Assembly (NCBI GenBank): GCA_036499395.1
Contig: DASYDW010000019.1
Span: 62,001 to 126,000 of the forward strand
Direction of reading: 5' to 3'
Length of the DNA stretch: 64,000 bases
Source: Pirellulales bacterium
Lineage (GTDB): Bacteria > Planctomycetota > Planctomycetia > Pirellulales > JACPPG01
Below, one piece after another: positions 20,901-31,200 of the stretch. Made by a program: the position numbers and the translations under genes. Under the pieces are notes generated by a model. The model worked only from the letters and a program-made list of their open reading frames with translations. It had not been told where the DNA came from and did no database searches. The stretch's first letter is position 1. Each line of letters starts with the position of its first letter.

Positions 20901-21612
20901 CGAAATCGCCGATTTGCGCCGAAAAATTACGCACATCGGCAACGTCAACCTCGACGCGCTGGCCGAGCTCGAAGAACTCGAAGTGCGGTTCGCCCATCTG
21001 TCGGAACAGCATCGCGATCTGACGGGCGCCAAGCAGTCGCTGGTCGAAATCATCGACCGGATCAATACCGACAGCCGCCGGCTTTTCGCCGAGACGCTGG
21101 CGGTGGTGCGGACGAACTTTCAGACGCTATTCCGCAAGCTCTTCGGCGGAGGCCAGGCCGATATCGTGCTGGACGAAGGGGCCGACATCTTGGAAAGCGG
21201 CATCGAAATCGTCGCCCGCCCCCCCGGCAAAGAACCGCGTAACATCTCGCTGCTCAGCGGCGGCGAAAAAACGCTAACCTGCGTCGCGCTGCTATTGGCG
21301 ATTTTCCAGTTTCGTCCCAGCCCCTTCTGCGTGCTGGACGAAGTCGACGCGGCGTTGGATGAAGCCAACATCGAGCGTTTCATCGGCGTCCTGCAGGAAT
21401 TCCTGGCCTGGACGCAATTCATCGTCATCACGCATTCGAAGAAGACCATGACCTGCGCCACGACCTTGTACGGCGTAACGATGCAAGAGTCGGGGGTCTC
21501 GAAGCGCGTGGCTGTCCGATTCGAAGACGTCACGGCCGACGGCGAACTACGTGCGCCGACAGACGAGCGCTCGGAAGAGACCGACAGCGACGACGAGACC
21601 CAGGCTGCCTAA
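17983..21612 (+). CDS. smc: Chromosome segregation protein SMC
   Basis: SMC dimers compact and segregate chromosomes together with ScpA and ScpB. The 1209-residue protein has the N-terminal Walker A motif GPNGSGKSN after GFKSFADKT, two long coiled-coil arms, a hinge around residues 525-660 ([21 protein letters not shown]), and the C-terminal signature [10 protein letters not shown] with Walker [19 protein letters not shown] 17983 begins the typical [13 protein letters not shown]; an upstream GTG in the same frame at 17929 is less family-like. No clear ribosome binding site precedes it. It follows the lipoprotein gene after 158 bases. No scpA or scpB is in the window. Confidence 0.96.
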   Translation: MLKALELVGFKSFADKTRFDFPRGITAVVGPNGSGKSNVVDAIKWVLGEQSVKSLRGKEMADVIFNGSASRTPLNFAETTLTLDNSTRRLPIDTAEVLVTRRVYRNGEGEYMLNRQPCRLRDIRELFSGTGVGAEAYSVIEQGKVDVLLQSSPRDRRLIFEEAAGISRFKAKKIESLRRLERVEQNLLRLGDIVAEVEHRLRQVRLQAAKARRYKEYSDRMQQLRTHVGMADWRQLSAQLEEMDSAFAALRGQRDEGTLAADQSESAATTAEQNSLAATDAIRASESHGAQIREAIATREAALDHHRRRAVELEKEADRLRRQLAAVNVRAGSLDQQFEQLTAQLGTAEAEYARVAAATSTEDSRLVEVSSRLSTLRREADKSREAYLAEMRRAAQWESEISSLTARLESARTRRVQHEQKQVDLTAGRESINTELAAFQTQSTELITALDDARHAATAAAEKSAELTARHVQIQQAIAQLREQLSAARERATVLEEFQRRREGYSEAVKEILEEAGAGTGPFQHVQGVVAELLQVNLEMALLIEVALGDRAQHIVVGSLEEVIASVKQQHFPSQVTFTPIDAREYRTAAREVDLHNQPGVLGRADDFVRTSTQFVPLAVRLLGRTWIVDTLDRATSLAAANPGLSFVTLAGEARSADETLSFGPCSPAAGLISRHSELAALHGQVQTLEERLAAEATAVAEIAAQSAVAQQARAAAEAEAARLKSVQGELQLRTKTARDRAAGIDEESRRLALDLDATTKTIDAIEASLQSSRERIDASRVAQSNLESEAAILAEKTSALDTERSTIEAAVATVKVELGKGEERLANLRLRARQLEQDQRERRRTVSDASAELSRCLDRILDSDRHVLATESELALLYLDKEANLAGTTGLVSQEELHRAARLAHLAEAQRWRAATRDAEEKLHAQELAAHEVRHARTTIADRLREDYALDLTVVEAAETIEESRQREEIDAEIADLRRKITHIGNVNLDALAELEELEVRFAHLSEQHRDLTGAKQSLVEIIDRINTDSRRLFAETLAVVRTNFQTLFRKLFGGGQADIVLDEGADILESGIEIVARPPGKEPRNISLLSGGEKTLTCVALLLAIFQFRPSPFCVLDEVDAALDEANIERFIGVLQEFLAWTQFIVITHSKKTMTCATTLYGVTMQESGVSKRVAVRFEDVTADGELRAPTDERSEETDSDDETQAA

Positions 21613-22468
21613 ATCGCGCCTTCTTCTTACCGCAGCCGTTCGCTGCCCTTGCTTGCAACGCGTTATCGCCGCGCGATGGCTGTCTCGGCGAGTGAATTGA
21701 CTAGTTGCTGGCAGCCGTTGTTACAGCGACTCTCTTCTGCAGTCGTTATGGGTGCCGTGCAGATTGTGCCGGTGATCCACATTCTCTTGGCCGGCGGTAA
21801 ATCCGGAATAAGCCCGCCGCCCGGCAATAATCGAACAGGGATCGCATCCGGCCGTTCCCACGCAGATAGGCGGCTTTCTGTCCGCGCCAAGAGCGGCACG
21901 ATCAGGGAGGCCGTTACGATTGGAAAAAGTTTCTAAAGTCACAAGCGGCTTTCTCTCGAAACTTACTTTCGGATAGTTCATCGGGCACACAGCGCCTCAG
22001 CCGAGGTTTGTGCTGCCGGGATGAACTCGCAGGGGGGACCTGCCACAAGACACGCCTGATTTGCTGGTCGGTTGGCCATTACGGTCAACCCGTGCGCCGG
22101 CTCCCCCCTCCGTGCTGTTTCGCCGCATTGCCTTGCTTTTAGCTAGCAGAGACTCTCCGCTTTGGCGCGATGGGAACGCGTGTTCCCTAGATTGCGGATT
22201 TTCTCTGCGTGCTGATTGCAGTGCATGCCGATACGGAGCTAGTAAGGCACCGGTCAGAGGGAGCTGAGCCAGAGCCGACACAAGCAAATAAGTAGAGCCC
22301 CGACCCAGATGCTTGCCCGAATTGCGGCCCGGTTGCCCACAGCCGGCACGAAGGACCGCGAGCAGGTCGCAATTGGTGCGCAAGCGAGGGGCTGATGCTC
22401 GTCCGAGACCCTGGTCGTCTCGGGAGAGCGAAGATCCCAAACAACGTGAACGAATTGGAGAGTTTGCG
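21613..22468 (+). ncRNA. Highly structured region: candidate RNA or long leader
   Basis: No protein gene is convincing in these 856 bases. From 21975 to 22423 the sequence holds a chain of inverted repeats. They are 21975-21982 with 22020-22027 (AGTTCATC/GATGAACT, with further inner pairing); 22029-22033 with 22039-22043; 22070-22077 with 22083-22090; 22147-22160 with 22194-22207 enclosing a perfect GGGAAC/GTTCCC hairpin; 22296-22301, 22311-22316 and 22320-22326 with 22388-22393, 22380-22385 and 22368-22374 in nested order; and 22403-22408 with 22418-22423. I compared it by eye with tmRNA, RNase P RNA and SRP RNA signatures and found none. It may be the 5' leader of the HTH-receiver gene or a free RNA. 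Confidence 0.5.
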
Positions 22469-23041
<573 letters not shown>

Positions 23042-23416
23042 GCACTCACCCGCGAGTGTTTCGCTTCGCCGACCATGTGATCAACCCGTCGCGGTAGACC
23101 CCCGCGACGGTTCGGAACCAAAGAGGCAGCCGAACGAATCGGCTTATGGCAAAGCTGGGTATTCCCGGACCCAGCATTGCCCCTCAAGCTCTCGCCTGCG
23201 GCGCCGCACACGCATTCGGCGGCGCCGCATTCTGCAGTGAGGGGCGTCGCGCATCTCGCGAGCCCCGGTTCAGAACGAACGGAACTCCGCTGTTCATTGG
23301 CCCGCCGGACCGTGCGCCGGCGTTTCGTTCGTCGCCGGTTCCGACTCTCGACGCCGTCCGCGCCGCGCTTACAATGGCGTCTTGTACTTTACATCTTTGC
23401 CGGACGCGCGACGTCG
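23042..23416 (+). other. Intergenic region with nested hairpins upstream of moaC
   Basis: No gene is seen; the open frame continuing upstream of moaC has a basic, leader-like composition. A 12-bp stem with one mismatch (23148-23160 with 23169-23181) is followed by two identical palindromic words GCGGCGCCGC (23198-23207 and 23219-23228) and by an arm pair GCCCCTCA (23179-23186) / TGAGGGGC (23238-23245). The last pair overlaps the first stem by three bases, so the two are partly exclusive. Confidence 0.45.
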
Positions 23417-23899
23417 ATGGGAAAGCTCAGCCATTTCGATGAGCAAGGCGCCAGCCGCATGGTGGACGTCAGCGCCAAGCCCGTCACCACACGCATGGCG
23501 CGCGCCAGCGGTCGGGTAAGGATGGCCCGCGAGACGCTCGCTCTCGTGCGTGACCGCCGCGTCGCCAAAGGGGATGTGCTGGAAGTGGCCCGGCTGGCAG
23601 GCATCATGGCCGCAAAGCGCACCAGCGACCTGATCCCGCTGTGCCACCCACTGGGGTTAGACTCGGTCGAAGTAGCTTTTGAATTTCCCGACGACGAGTC
23701 GATCCTGATTAGCGCCACGGCACGTCTGGCGGCGCGAACAGGCGTGGAAATGGAAGCTTTGGTCGCGGTAAGCGTTGCGGCACTCACGATTTACGACATG
23801 TGCAAAGGCGTCGATCGAGGGCTGGAAATCGGCCCTATCCGCCTCGAGGAGAAACTGGGGGGGCGAAGCGGACATTATCAACGCGATGCCGGCACCTAA
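23417..23899 (+). CDS. moaC: Cyclic pyranopterin monophosphate synthase MoaC
   Basis: MoaC acts with MoaA to form cyclic pyranopterin monophosphate from GTP, the first stage of molybdenum cofactor synthesis. The protein has 160 residues, the usual size. Visible signatures are [20 protein letters not shown] at the start, the active-site segment [33 protein letters not shown] and MCKGVDRG (commonly MCKAVD). ATG 23417 begins [11 protein letters not shown], the family start; the frame is open for 80 codons upstream without family similarity. No other moa, mog or moe genes adjoin it. Confidence 0.95.
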   Translation: MGKLSHFDEQGASRMVDVSAKPVTTRMARASGRVRMARETLALVRDRRVAKGDVLEVARLAGIMAAKRTSDLIPLCHPLGLDSVEVAFEFPDDESILISATARLAARTGVEMEALVAVSVAALTIYDMCKGVDRGLEIGPIRLEEKLGGRSGHYQRDAGT

Positions 23900-24198
23900 A
23901 GAGGCAGGTTTCCGATAGTGCCTGGATCGGTTAAAACCCGAGAGGCCGTGCGGTTAGGGTGCTGGCGAGAGAGAGGCGAAAAAGATGGCCCGGCGCGAGA
24001 GCTTAGGCAGCTTCCCGCAACCTAAAATCGAACGCGTGATCTGCCACGGAGCGGCAGCGACACCGCGCGAGAGGATAGGACGACAGCACTCTACTGAGGT
24101 GCGCCCGCCTAAAGTGTTTGGGGCGGGCTTCCCCTTGGGGACCGGCCGCCGGAAGTCAGGAACCACCTACAGCGCATGGCAGCGAGTCGAGGAAAGGC
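23900..24198. other. Intergenic region between moaC and the prenyl synthase
   Basis: About 300 bases with no gene or strong repeat that I can see. GAGGAAAGG at about 24188-24196 is the ribosome binding site of the following gene. Confidence 0.5.
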
Positions 24199-25206
24199 AT
24201 GAGCCGATTGGCTGACGTTTCCGGGGAAAGTAACAAAGGGCTGCTCGAGCGGCTGTACAATCCCATCGCTGAGGAGCTCGCTCAGGCCGAAGATATCTTG
24301 CGAAGCGAGCTGCGCAGCAAGTTTCCCTTCGTCGATGAGCTGGTGCGACACAGCTTTCGCCTGGGGGGCAAACGCCTCCGCCCGGCCTTGGTCCTGTTGG
24401 CCGCGAAGGCGACGGGCACAGTCGCACACGATCATCTCGTACTGGCCGCGGTAATGGAGATGATCCATACCGCCACGCTCGTTCATGACGACGTGCTCGA
24501 TCAAGCCAGCCTGCGGCGCCATCTCGACACCGTAAACGCTCGCTGGGGTAATGAAACCAGTGTGCTGTTGGGCGATTACCTGTTCACGCACTCATTCTAC
24601 CTGGCCAGCACGCTGGGCACGACGTTCGCCTGCCGGACCATCGGTAAAGCCACGAACATCGTCTGCGAAGGTGAGCTGCGACAAATCGCCAGCCGGGGCA
24701 ACTATGACCTGACGGAGCAAGCGTACTTCGACATCATCGAGGCCAAGACGGCCGAACTCTGTTCTTGCTGCTGCCGTCTGGGCGCACACTACGCCGGCGC
24801 GGATGCCGAGGTCGAAGAATCGCTGGCCCGTTTTGGTCGCTATCTGGGCATCGCCTTTCAGATCATCGATGATCTGCTCGACATGCAAGGCGATGAGGAC
24901 ACGACCGGCAAATCGCTGGGCACCGACCTGGAACAACGTAAGCCGACGCTTCCCCTGATTCGACTGCTTGGACAGGTCGACCAGGCGCAACGTGCCACGA
25001 TCATCGCGGCGCTGGAAACCAATGCGCCGGATTGCGACGGCGCGCTGGATCGATGGTTCGAAGCGAGCGATGCTCTGGCCTACACCCGCGACAAAGCTCG
25101 CTGGTACGTCGATTTGGCCCGCGCCGAACTCGCCCAGCTTCCCACCAGTGACGCCCGAACGGTGCTTGAGTCGGTGGCTGAGTTCTCGCTCGAACGTCAG
25201 CATTAG
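24199..25206 (+). CDS. Trans-polyprenyl diphosphate synthase (octaprenyl/heptaprenyl type)
   Basis: The enzyme adds isopentenyl diphosphate units to an allylic primer, probably making the quinone side chain. The protein has 335 residues. The first aspartate-rich motif is HDDVLD within TLVHDDVLDQASLRR, and the second is FQIIDDLLD. GGKRLRPALVLL near residue 55 and KTAELCSCC are further family marks. The residue pattern before the first motif suggests a medium or long-chain product, but chain length cannot be read with certainty. The ATG follows GAGGAAAGG closely. It is convergent with the next, minus-strand gene, 56 bases away. Confidence 0.93.
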   Translation: MSRLADVSGESNKGLLERLYNPIAEELAQAEDILRSELRSKFPFVDELVRHSFRLGGKRLRPALVLLAAKATGTVAHDHLVLAAVMEMIHTATLVHDDVLDQASLRRHLDTVNARWGNETSVLLGDYLFTHSFYLASTLGTTFACRTIGKATNIVCEGELRQIASRGNYDLTEQAYFDIIEAKTAELCSCCCRLGAHYAGADAEVEESLARFGRYLGIAFQIIDDLLDMQGDEDTTGKSLGTDLEQRKPTLPLIRLLGQVDQAQRATIIAALETNAPDCDGALDRWFEASDALAYTRDKARWYVDLARAELAQLPTSDARTVLESVAEFSLERQH

Positions 25207-25262
25207 AGCGTCGATACTCGCGCGTTGTTATGAGCAAGGCAGTCGCTGCGCGACGAATTGCG

Positions 25263-26612
25263 CTAACTTTGCCGCCGAACGCGACAACGCTTGGCCGCGG
25301 CGATGGCCGAAATTCCCACGCCGACCGCGAACAGCAAAATGCTCGCCGGCTCGGGCACACCTGCCGCTTGAGAATTCGTCGGAACCATGGCAGCGGAAGT
25401 CGTGCCCCAATTGGCCGAAATCAGGGCCAGGTCCTGACCGTTGACGATGCCGTCGCCGTTGACGTCTCCGGTCAAACCGCTGCCGCTGGCCAGCCAATTG
25501 CTCGACACCAGCGCCAGGTCTTGACCGTTGACCACGCCATCGGTATTCACATCGCCGGGTAGCGCCACGAACGTGTAATCCGCCACCACCGGCAAATGGT
25601 CTGTAATGGTCGTCAAAGCCGAGAGCACCGCCGATTGGTTCGGCAGGTCCGACAGGGCCGTATTGCTGCTTGCTGCAACGGTGCCTCGGTAAACCGTCGA
25701 TCCGTTATTGCCAAATGCCGTGTAAGAGCCGGGCACCAACTGCATGCCGTACTCATTCTGCATCGGGCCGGTGCTCAATTGCACATCGTCGCGATATTGC
25801 AGCCGCGTGGCGCTCTCGGTGAAGATGCCGGTGAATGCGGAAGTGTCGGTCCAATTCTGCGCGGGATTCACCGGGTCAAAGGCTTTTCCGACGCCGCTGG
25901 CGACCAGAGTCTTGTACGTCTGCTCACTGCTGTCGTTCAGATTCCAATCGCCCGCATAAATGATGTGCGCGTTGGCTCCCAAAGTCGCCGCGTCGGCCCG
26001 AACCGCGGTCGCCTCGATGTTGCGGCGTGTGGAGTCGGACGCCGTTGTGCCGGATTTGGCATGATCGACGTACAAATAGAAATCCGACGCACTGCCGTAG
26101 CCGACAGGTGCCAGTTCAAAACGCATCGGATCGCGCGGCGCGCCGCTGCTGCTGGGCGTGCCGATCGCGACTGCTCCTAGATCCTGCACCGTGTGGGTGT
26201 TGTAAATAAACCCACTCGGTCCGTTCCCGGTAAGAAAGTTGCCATTCGTAGGATCGGTCGTGGTGTCATAGGCGTAGGTTCCTGCGCCATAAATGGCGTT
26301 TAGCTGTCCGACGACGTATTGCAACGTCGTGGTTGGATTGCCGTACAGCTCTTCGAGCGCAAGTACATCAATCGGCTGTGAGTTGCCGGCCAGGCTCGCG
26401 GCGCCAATGGCTTGCAATACTGTGGCCATGCCCGGTCCCGAGGTCGGGCCGCCGGATTGTCCGGTTGCTCCGCCGGTATCCGCGTCGATGTTATAAGTCA
26501 CGACGCGCAGCGTCTGGGCCCTAACGTCGTCGACCAGAATTTGCACACCAGCCAGCACCGCCAACGAAAGAATCGCAAGGCGGAGAGTCTTGTCGCTTTT
26601 CAAACCGAGCAT
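25263..26612 (-). CDS. Exported endonuclease/exonuclease/phosphatase-like protein with dockerin repeats and PEP-CTERM tail
   Basis: The protein has 449 residues. A signal peptide (MLGLKSDKTLRLAIL to about residue 31) leads into an endonuclease/exonuclease/phosphatase-like domain with VVTYNIDADTG, a GDWNLNDS segment (family GDFN) and TDHLPVVADY (SDHxPV-like). Two dockerin type I-like Ca-binding repeats follow (GDVNTDGVVNGQDLALVSSN and GDVNGDGIVNGQDLALISAN). The extreme C-terminus is VPEPASILLFAVGVG with a basic end, a PEP-CTERM sorting signal. The domain order implies a secreted or surface hydrolase for phosphodiester or phosphoester bonds; substrate unknown. ATG 26612 is chosen because it starts the signal peptide. 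A DUF1559 gene lies 95 bases upstream on the same strand. Confidence 0.87.
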   Translation of the reverse strand: MLGLKSDKTLRLAILSLAVLAGVQILVDDVRAQTLRVVTYNIDADTGGATGQSGGPTSGPGMATVLQAIGAASLAGNSQPIDVLALEELYGNPTTTLQYVVGQLNAIYGAGTYAYDTTTDPTNGNFLTGNGPSGFIYNTHTVQDLGAVAIGTPSSSGAPRDPMRFELAPVGYGSASDFYLYVDHAKSGTTASDSTRRNIEATAVRADAATLGANAHIIYAGDWNLNDSSEQTYKTLVASGVGKAFDPVNPAQNWTDTSAFTGIFTESATRLQYRDDVQLSTGPMQNEYGMQLVPGSYTAFGNNGSTVYRGTVAASSNTALSDLPNQSAVLSALTTITDHLPVVADYTFVALPGDVNTDGVVNGQDLALVSSNWLASGSGLTGDVNGDGIVNGQDLALISANWGTTSAAMVPTNSQAAGVPEPASILLFAVGVGISAIAAAKRCRVRRQS

Positions 26613-26707
26613 TCGTCTTACTGTCCTTCGCGCTGATCCCGGCCCCTGTAAATTCGCGGCACGCGAAGTGAAGAACGCGCGTCGCGTCTGGCGATCACGT
26701 GTTAAGT

Positions 26708-27877
26708 TCACGGCGGAGTGGCCGGCTCGCCGCCGTTGCGGGTTCCCAGGGCGCGCCACACTTGCAGGTCGACGCCATTGGTGACCGTGCCGACATGACC
26801 GTCGCCATAACAGACGTTGACCACGCCGGGATGTTCGCTGCGAGCTGACACCAAGGCATGCTCGCCGGGCGTGTCCGCGATCGGATCGTAGGCGCAGTCG
26901 TAGCCCTTCCAGTTGGGCGTCGCGACGTGGTTGTACATCGTCGCATCGTAAGCAGCGAAGGGCCAGCCGTTGGAATAGCTGGTCGTCGCTTCGGTGAGCC
27001 AACGCCCGGTTGAACTGAAGCTGTACTGGCTAACCGTCGGAACGTAATTTAGGCAGGCGTTATAAATCGTATCAACCGGCACGAGTCCGGCGGGAATCGA
27101 ACGCATGTCAACAATATCTGCGCGCGTCGGCAGCGCCGTCGTCATATCCAGGCCGCTCCCCTTGGTACGTTCCGAGAAGAAGGCCGTATTCGACAATCCG
27201 TCGCTGAAATCGCCTGTTCGAAAGGCGGTTCCATACGTAAAGGCGCCGTTGCCCAGGCTCACATCGGTGCGCGTCGCCTGGCTGCTTGTGTCGACGGCAC
27301 CGGCATAGGGCGTGGAACCACCGAAGTTATACCGGTAGTTATTTTCCGAAGTGACCACTCCCGTGTTGGGATCGGTCGGACAAATGAACAAGCCAAGCGC
27401 CTGCGAATAAGCGTTGTAGTTCACGTTCACCGGACTGCCATTGATGGTCATGACGTTGGTCTGGCCAACGTTCAGGTTCATCTGGTCCGAAATGACCTGC
27501 TGCTCCATGTACGGCAACAGAAATACGTGAACCGAGATATTGCCCGTTTGCCAGCTCGCGGTCTGGGAAACGCTGCCATAACTCGTATAGCTCGTCTGAA
27601 TCGGCTTGCTGGAACTTTTGTTTTGCAGGTCCGGATACTTGCGACCTTGAGGGAAGGCCTGCAGCGCGCTTTCGTGATTCGAGAGCGCCACGCCGATTTG
27701 CTTCAAATTATTGATGCATTGCGTCCGTCGCGCCGCCTCGCGCGCCATTTGCACAGCCGGCAACAACAGCGCAATCAGGATGCCGATGATCGCGATCACG
27801 ACCAGCAATTCGACCAGCGTAAACGCCGTGCGAATCGGAACCGTCTGTCTGCTTCGCACCCCGACATCCTGCAACAT
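26708..27877 (-). CDS. DUF1559 domain protein with pilin-like N-terminus
   Basis: The protein has 389 residues from the ATG at 27877. A basic leader precedes [16 protein letters not shown] and [15 protein letters not shown], and the C-terminal H-x9-DG signature is seen as [12 protein letters not shown]. The residue before the mature Phe is Ala rather than the usual Gly of prepilin cleavage sites, which may affect processing. The start is uncertain: an ATG at 27934 and an earlier one near 28009 are in frame, and none has a strong ribosome binding site. It lies upstream of the endonuclease-like gene and may be cotranscribed with it. Confidence 0.9.
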   Translation of the reverse strand: MLQDVGVRSRQTVPIRTAFTLVELLVVIAIIGILIALLLPAVQMAREAARRTQCINNLKQIGVALSNHESALQAFPQGRKYPDLQNKSSSKPIQTSYTSYGSVSQTASWQTGNISVHVFLLPYMEQQVISDQMNLNVGQTNVMTINGSPVNVNYNAYSQALGLFICPTDPNTGVVTSENNYRYNFGGSTPYAGAVDTSSQATRTDVSLGNGAFTYGTAFRTGDFSDGLSNTAFFSERTKGSGLDMTTALPTRADIVDMRSIPAGLVPVDTIYNACLNYVPTVSQYSFSSTGRWLTEATTSYSNGWPFAAYDATMYNHVATPNWKGYDCAYDPIADTPGEHALVSARSEHPGVVNVCYGDGHVGTVTNGVDLQVWRALGTRNGGEPATPP

Positions 27878-28229
27878 ACTCGTGCGCCGCGCGTGTTGAA
27901 GGGCATTCCTCGCCCGCGCGTCCCCAAACTGCATGACAAACACCACTTTTGAAAAAGCACGCCGCATGCCAAGCGAATAGGAGCGCCTACGTCCGCTTAA
28001 CCGAGGCAAGACGAACTACCCGAAAAGCCGCCTGTCGCTTTGTCCGCGTCGTAACGGCACGCAGCAAATTCCCGCTACTTGGCGCACCGCCAGCTTCCGC
28101 TCGGCGCGACCTGTCGCGCCGAGCAGAATTCTAGCTAGCAATTGTTTGCGCCTTATTTGGCTCACTTCAGAAACACGTTAGGAGTTCGTGAGGAAACGTG
28201 AAGAGACCGCTTCACACCCTCCGACTCGT
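27878..28229. other. Intergenic region with a perfect hairpin
   Basis: No gene is seen. A perfect 11-bp stem (28099-28109 with 28114-28124, GCTCGGCGCGA/TCGCGCCGAGC, loop of four) lies about 105 bases past the stop of the large surface protein on the minus strand. It has no T tract. It may mark the 3' end of that transcript. Confidence 0.5.
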
Positions 28230-31200
28230 TCACGCGTTCTTTCCACTGCGGGCGCTGGCGACGACGCTCAACAGCTCGTCGTCGATGTTCGACGTCAGCA
28301 GGTCGTCCTCCAATACGTCGGTGATCGATGACTGGTGATCGACGCCCGACGCCGTCACTTGGCCATTGCCGGCAGCTGTACCCTGCGACGACACCGGAGC
28401 AGCAACGCCCGCAGCCGCAGCGGCATCGAATCGGCCAACAAACGCCGCCACACGATCCGGTTGGATCGGTCCGGCAAACGACGCCGTGGAAAGCGTGCTC
28501 AGCACCGCACTGTGCTGCACGATCGATGGCGAGAAGTTGCCTTCAATCGGCCCGATGCTGCTCAAATCAATCGCGATTGGGCTCGTGGCCGCCGCACTTT
28601 GCGCTGCCGGAGCGACTGTTACAGCAGCACTCTCGACCGAGGCCTGCGCACCGCCGGCGGGCAACGTCGCCAGCCAACTCGAGGAAATGGCCGCCAGGTC
28701 CTGGGCATTGATAATCCCATCGGCGTTAACATCGCCGTGCGGGCCACTCTTCAACCAACCCGAAGACACGATTGCCAGGTCCTGAGCGTTGACGACGCCG
28801 TCCTGATTGGCATCGCCAGGCAAAACGTTAAAGCCGAAATTGAAGTCGCCGCCAGCGGTCCCATTGCCCGAAGGATACGAGCTGACACCGTTGGTCCACT
28901 CGCCATCCAACGGATCCCCGGCGGTGTCCGTCACGGCCCCTGCGCCGCTGGCATGTACGACCAGGTTCAAGCGATCGCGACTGATTCCATTAACCAGTGT
29001 CCAGGTAGCCGTGAACGTCGAGGGGTTATAGCTGAAATTGCTGACCGCGTACGAACCGTTAACTCCGGTCACGCTTAAGCTCGATTGCGAAACGTTCACC
29101 GCCTCGCTGAATGTCACCTGCACCTGGTTCACATTGCCCCAAGGAAGCGAATTCAGCTGCGCTGTCGATCCCACGGGGAACGAATAGCCCAGGCCATTTC
29201 CCTGACCCGCGGCTTGCAGGGCACTTAACGCCGTGGGCGACCAGCTAGTGCCGTCCACGACGACACCCGTTATCGTCGGTGGGGTGGCAGCCACGGTCCC
29301 GGTCTCAGTCAACAGCGTCAACTGTGGCTGACTGACGAGGTAGTTACCCTCCCAGTCGGCCGCCACGGGGCTCCCCTGCGACGGCGTGATCGCGAAGCGG
29401 ATTTGCGACGCGCCGCCCGAATTCAAATCGCTCGCGAGCGCCGTCCGCACGGCAGCCGGCAGGTTATCAAATACGAAATCGTTGTAGCCGACCTGGTTGT
29501 TCGTGAAGTTGGCCGTGCCGACGTAAATCGGAGTGGCTTGCGTGCCGATCACCGCCGGTCCGGTCGTTCCGTTACCGCCACCATAGACCAGCGCGGTGTC
29601 GTCCACGGTGTTGTCGGTCAACAGGTAGAGATCGAAGCTCCCCGGCGTGCCGGCAAAACTGCCCGAGGTCGCCAGATTGAACAGGCTCAGCTTCAGGCTA
29701 TCGACGGTCGAGGCCGTCGTGCCCGTGAAAACCGTCGAGCCAGCGCCGAACGTCAGGACCGGCATCGTGGCAAAACCGAATCCCGAATGCGGCGTTGACG
29801 CCAGGTTCATGAAGTTGTTGACGTAGAACGGACCGTTCGTCTCGACGCCCGAGGTCTGGGTTGTGATACCCGTGGGAGTGTCGCTATTGGCGACCGTGTT
29901 ATCGGTGATCGCGACCGTGGTGGCACCCGGCGTCGTGATCTGCGTCCCCGTGCTGACGTTGCTCAGCGACGCGGTGAACGAGCGAGTGCCGGCGAAGGTC
30001 GCCACGTTGATTAGCGGAACATTGATCGTCGCCTGCGACTGACCAGCGGCAAAATGCACGGCGTATGTGGGTGCGGTCGTATTGCCCGACGTGCCGAAAT
30101 CGCGGCCGGCCTGAGCGTCTTGCGGGTTTTGCGGATCATTCTGATACGCCAACCCACTGGCAGTCGACAAGGTCACGTCGGCCGTGGAACTATTCACATT
30201 GCTTCCCGTGCGATCGATCTTGATCGCCACGGTGCCGGCCGTTTCGTTGACGTTGTACGAGCTTTGATCGATGAAGACCTGCCCGGCTTGCAGATAGTTG
30301 ATCGTCAGCGGCGCCGTGCTTCCGCCCGCCGGAAAGACGGGGGCGATGGGATTGCCGCCGTGATCGGTCAACGACAGGCTTATGCTTCGGCTGGGGTCGC
30401 TGGTCGTAATGTCGTTGAAGCTGACGGTAAAGGTCTTGTCGCTCGTGTCACCGGCGTCCCAGTGCAGCACGCCCGAAGCCGCCGTATAGTCAGCCGGCTG
30501 GTGCGCCGTGACGTCACTGGTCTGATAGTTTATGTCTAGCGACGTGCTGGGGTTACCACTGCGATGGACCGAAATCGTCGCTACCGTGGTATGGCCTGAG
30601 ATTTGATCGACTTCGTTGACCGAGAAGCTCGACGAGCCAAAGCTCACCAGGGGAGCCTGGTTAACGTCCAATTGGACCTGCGGATACTCGTTGTTGAAGC
30701 TGCCTTCCCAGTCTGCCTTTCCGGTGTTGTCCAGCGAGACAACGACGAAACGCACGTTCGTGCCATTGTTCAAATCGGTCGCGATGCCTGTCTTCGCGCC
30801 GCCCCCCAAGCTGTTGAACGTGAAGGTGGAGTATCCCTGCGGCAGTCCCGACGTGACGCTGAACGTGCCGACCAAGTCCGACGAATCGATGCCCAGCGTC
30901 GAGGCTCCGCCCGTCGTGGTGCCGATGGCCGCCAGGTCGACCTGCGTTCCGGCCTTGGTTCCGGTCGGACCGCCAAAGCGCATGCTGCTGACGGGCGTCG
31001 TATTGTTCGGCACGAAGTAAACGGCGAACGAACCGTCAGTCGGCGCGAACTTCCCGGAGGTCGCCGTGTTGAACAGATTCAAGCTCAGGTTGTTCACTCC
31101 CGACACGCCCGAATTCAAGGCAAAGGCGCTCGCAGGAACATCGATATTGCCAAACGACGAAAACCCGCTGTAGGAATTCGGACCGCTTCCGACCGGCAAA

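Noticed and set aside
23177-23416. 80-codon N-terminal extension of MoaC
   Set aside because: The extension is Pro/Arg-rich without family similarity; [11 protein letters not shown] at 23417 matches family starts.
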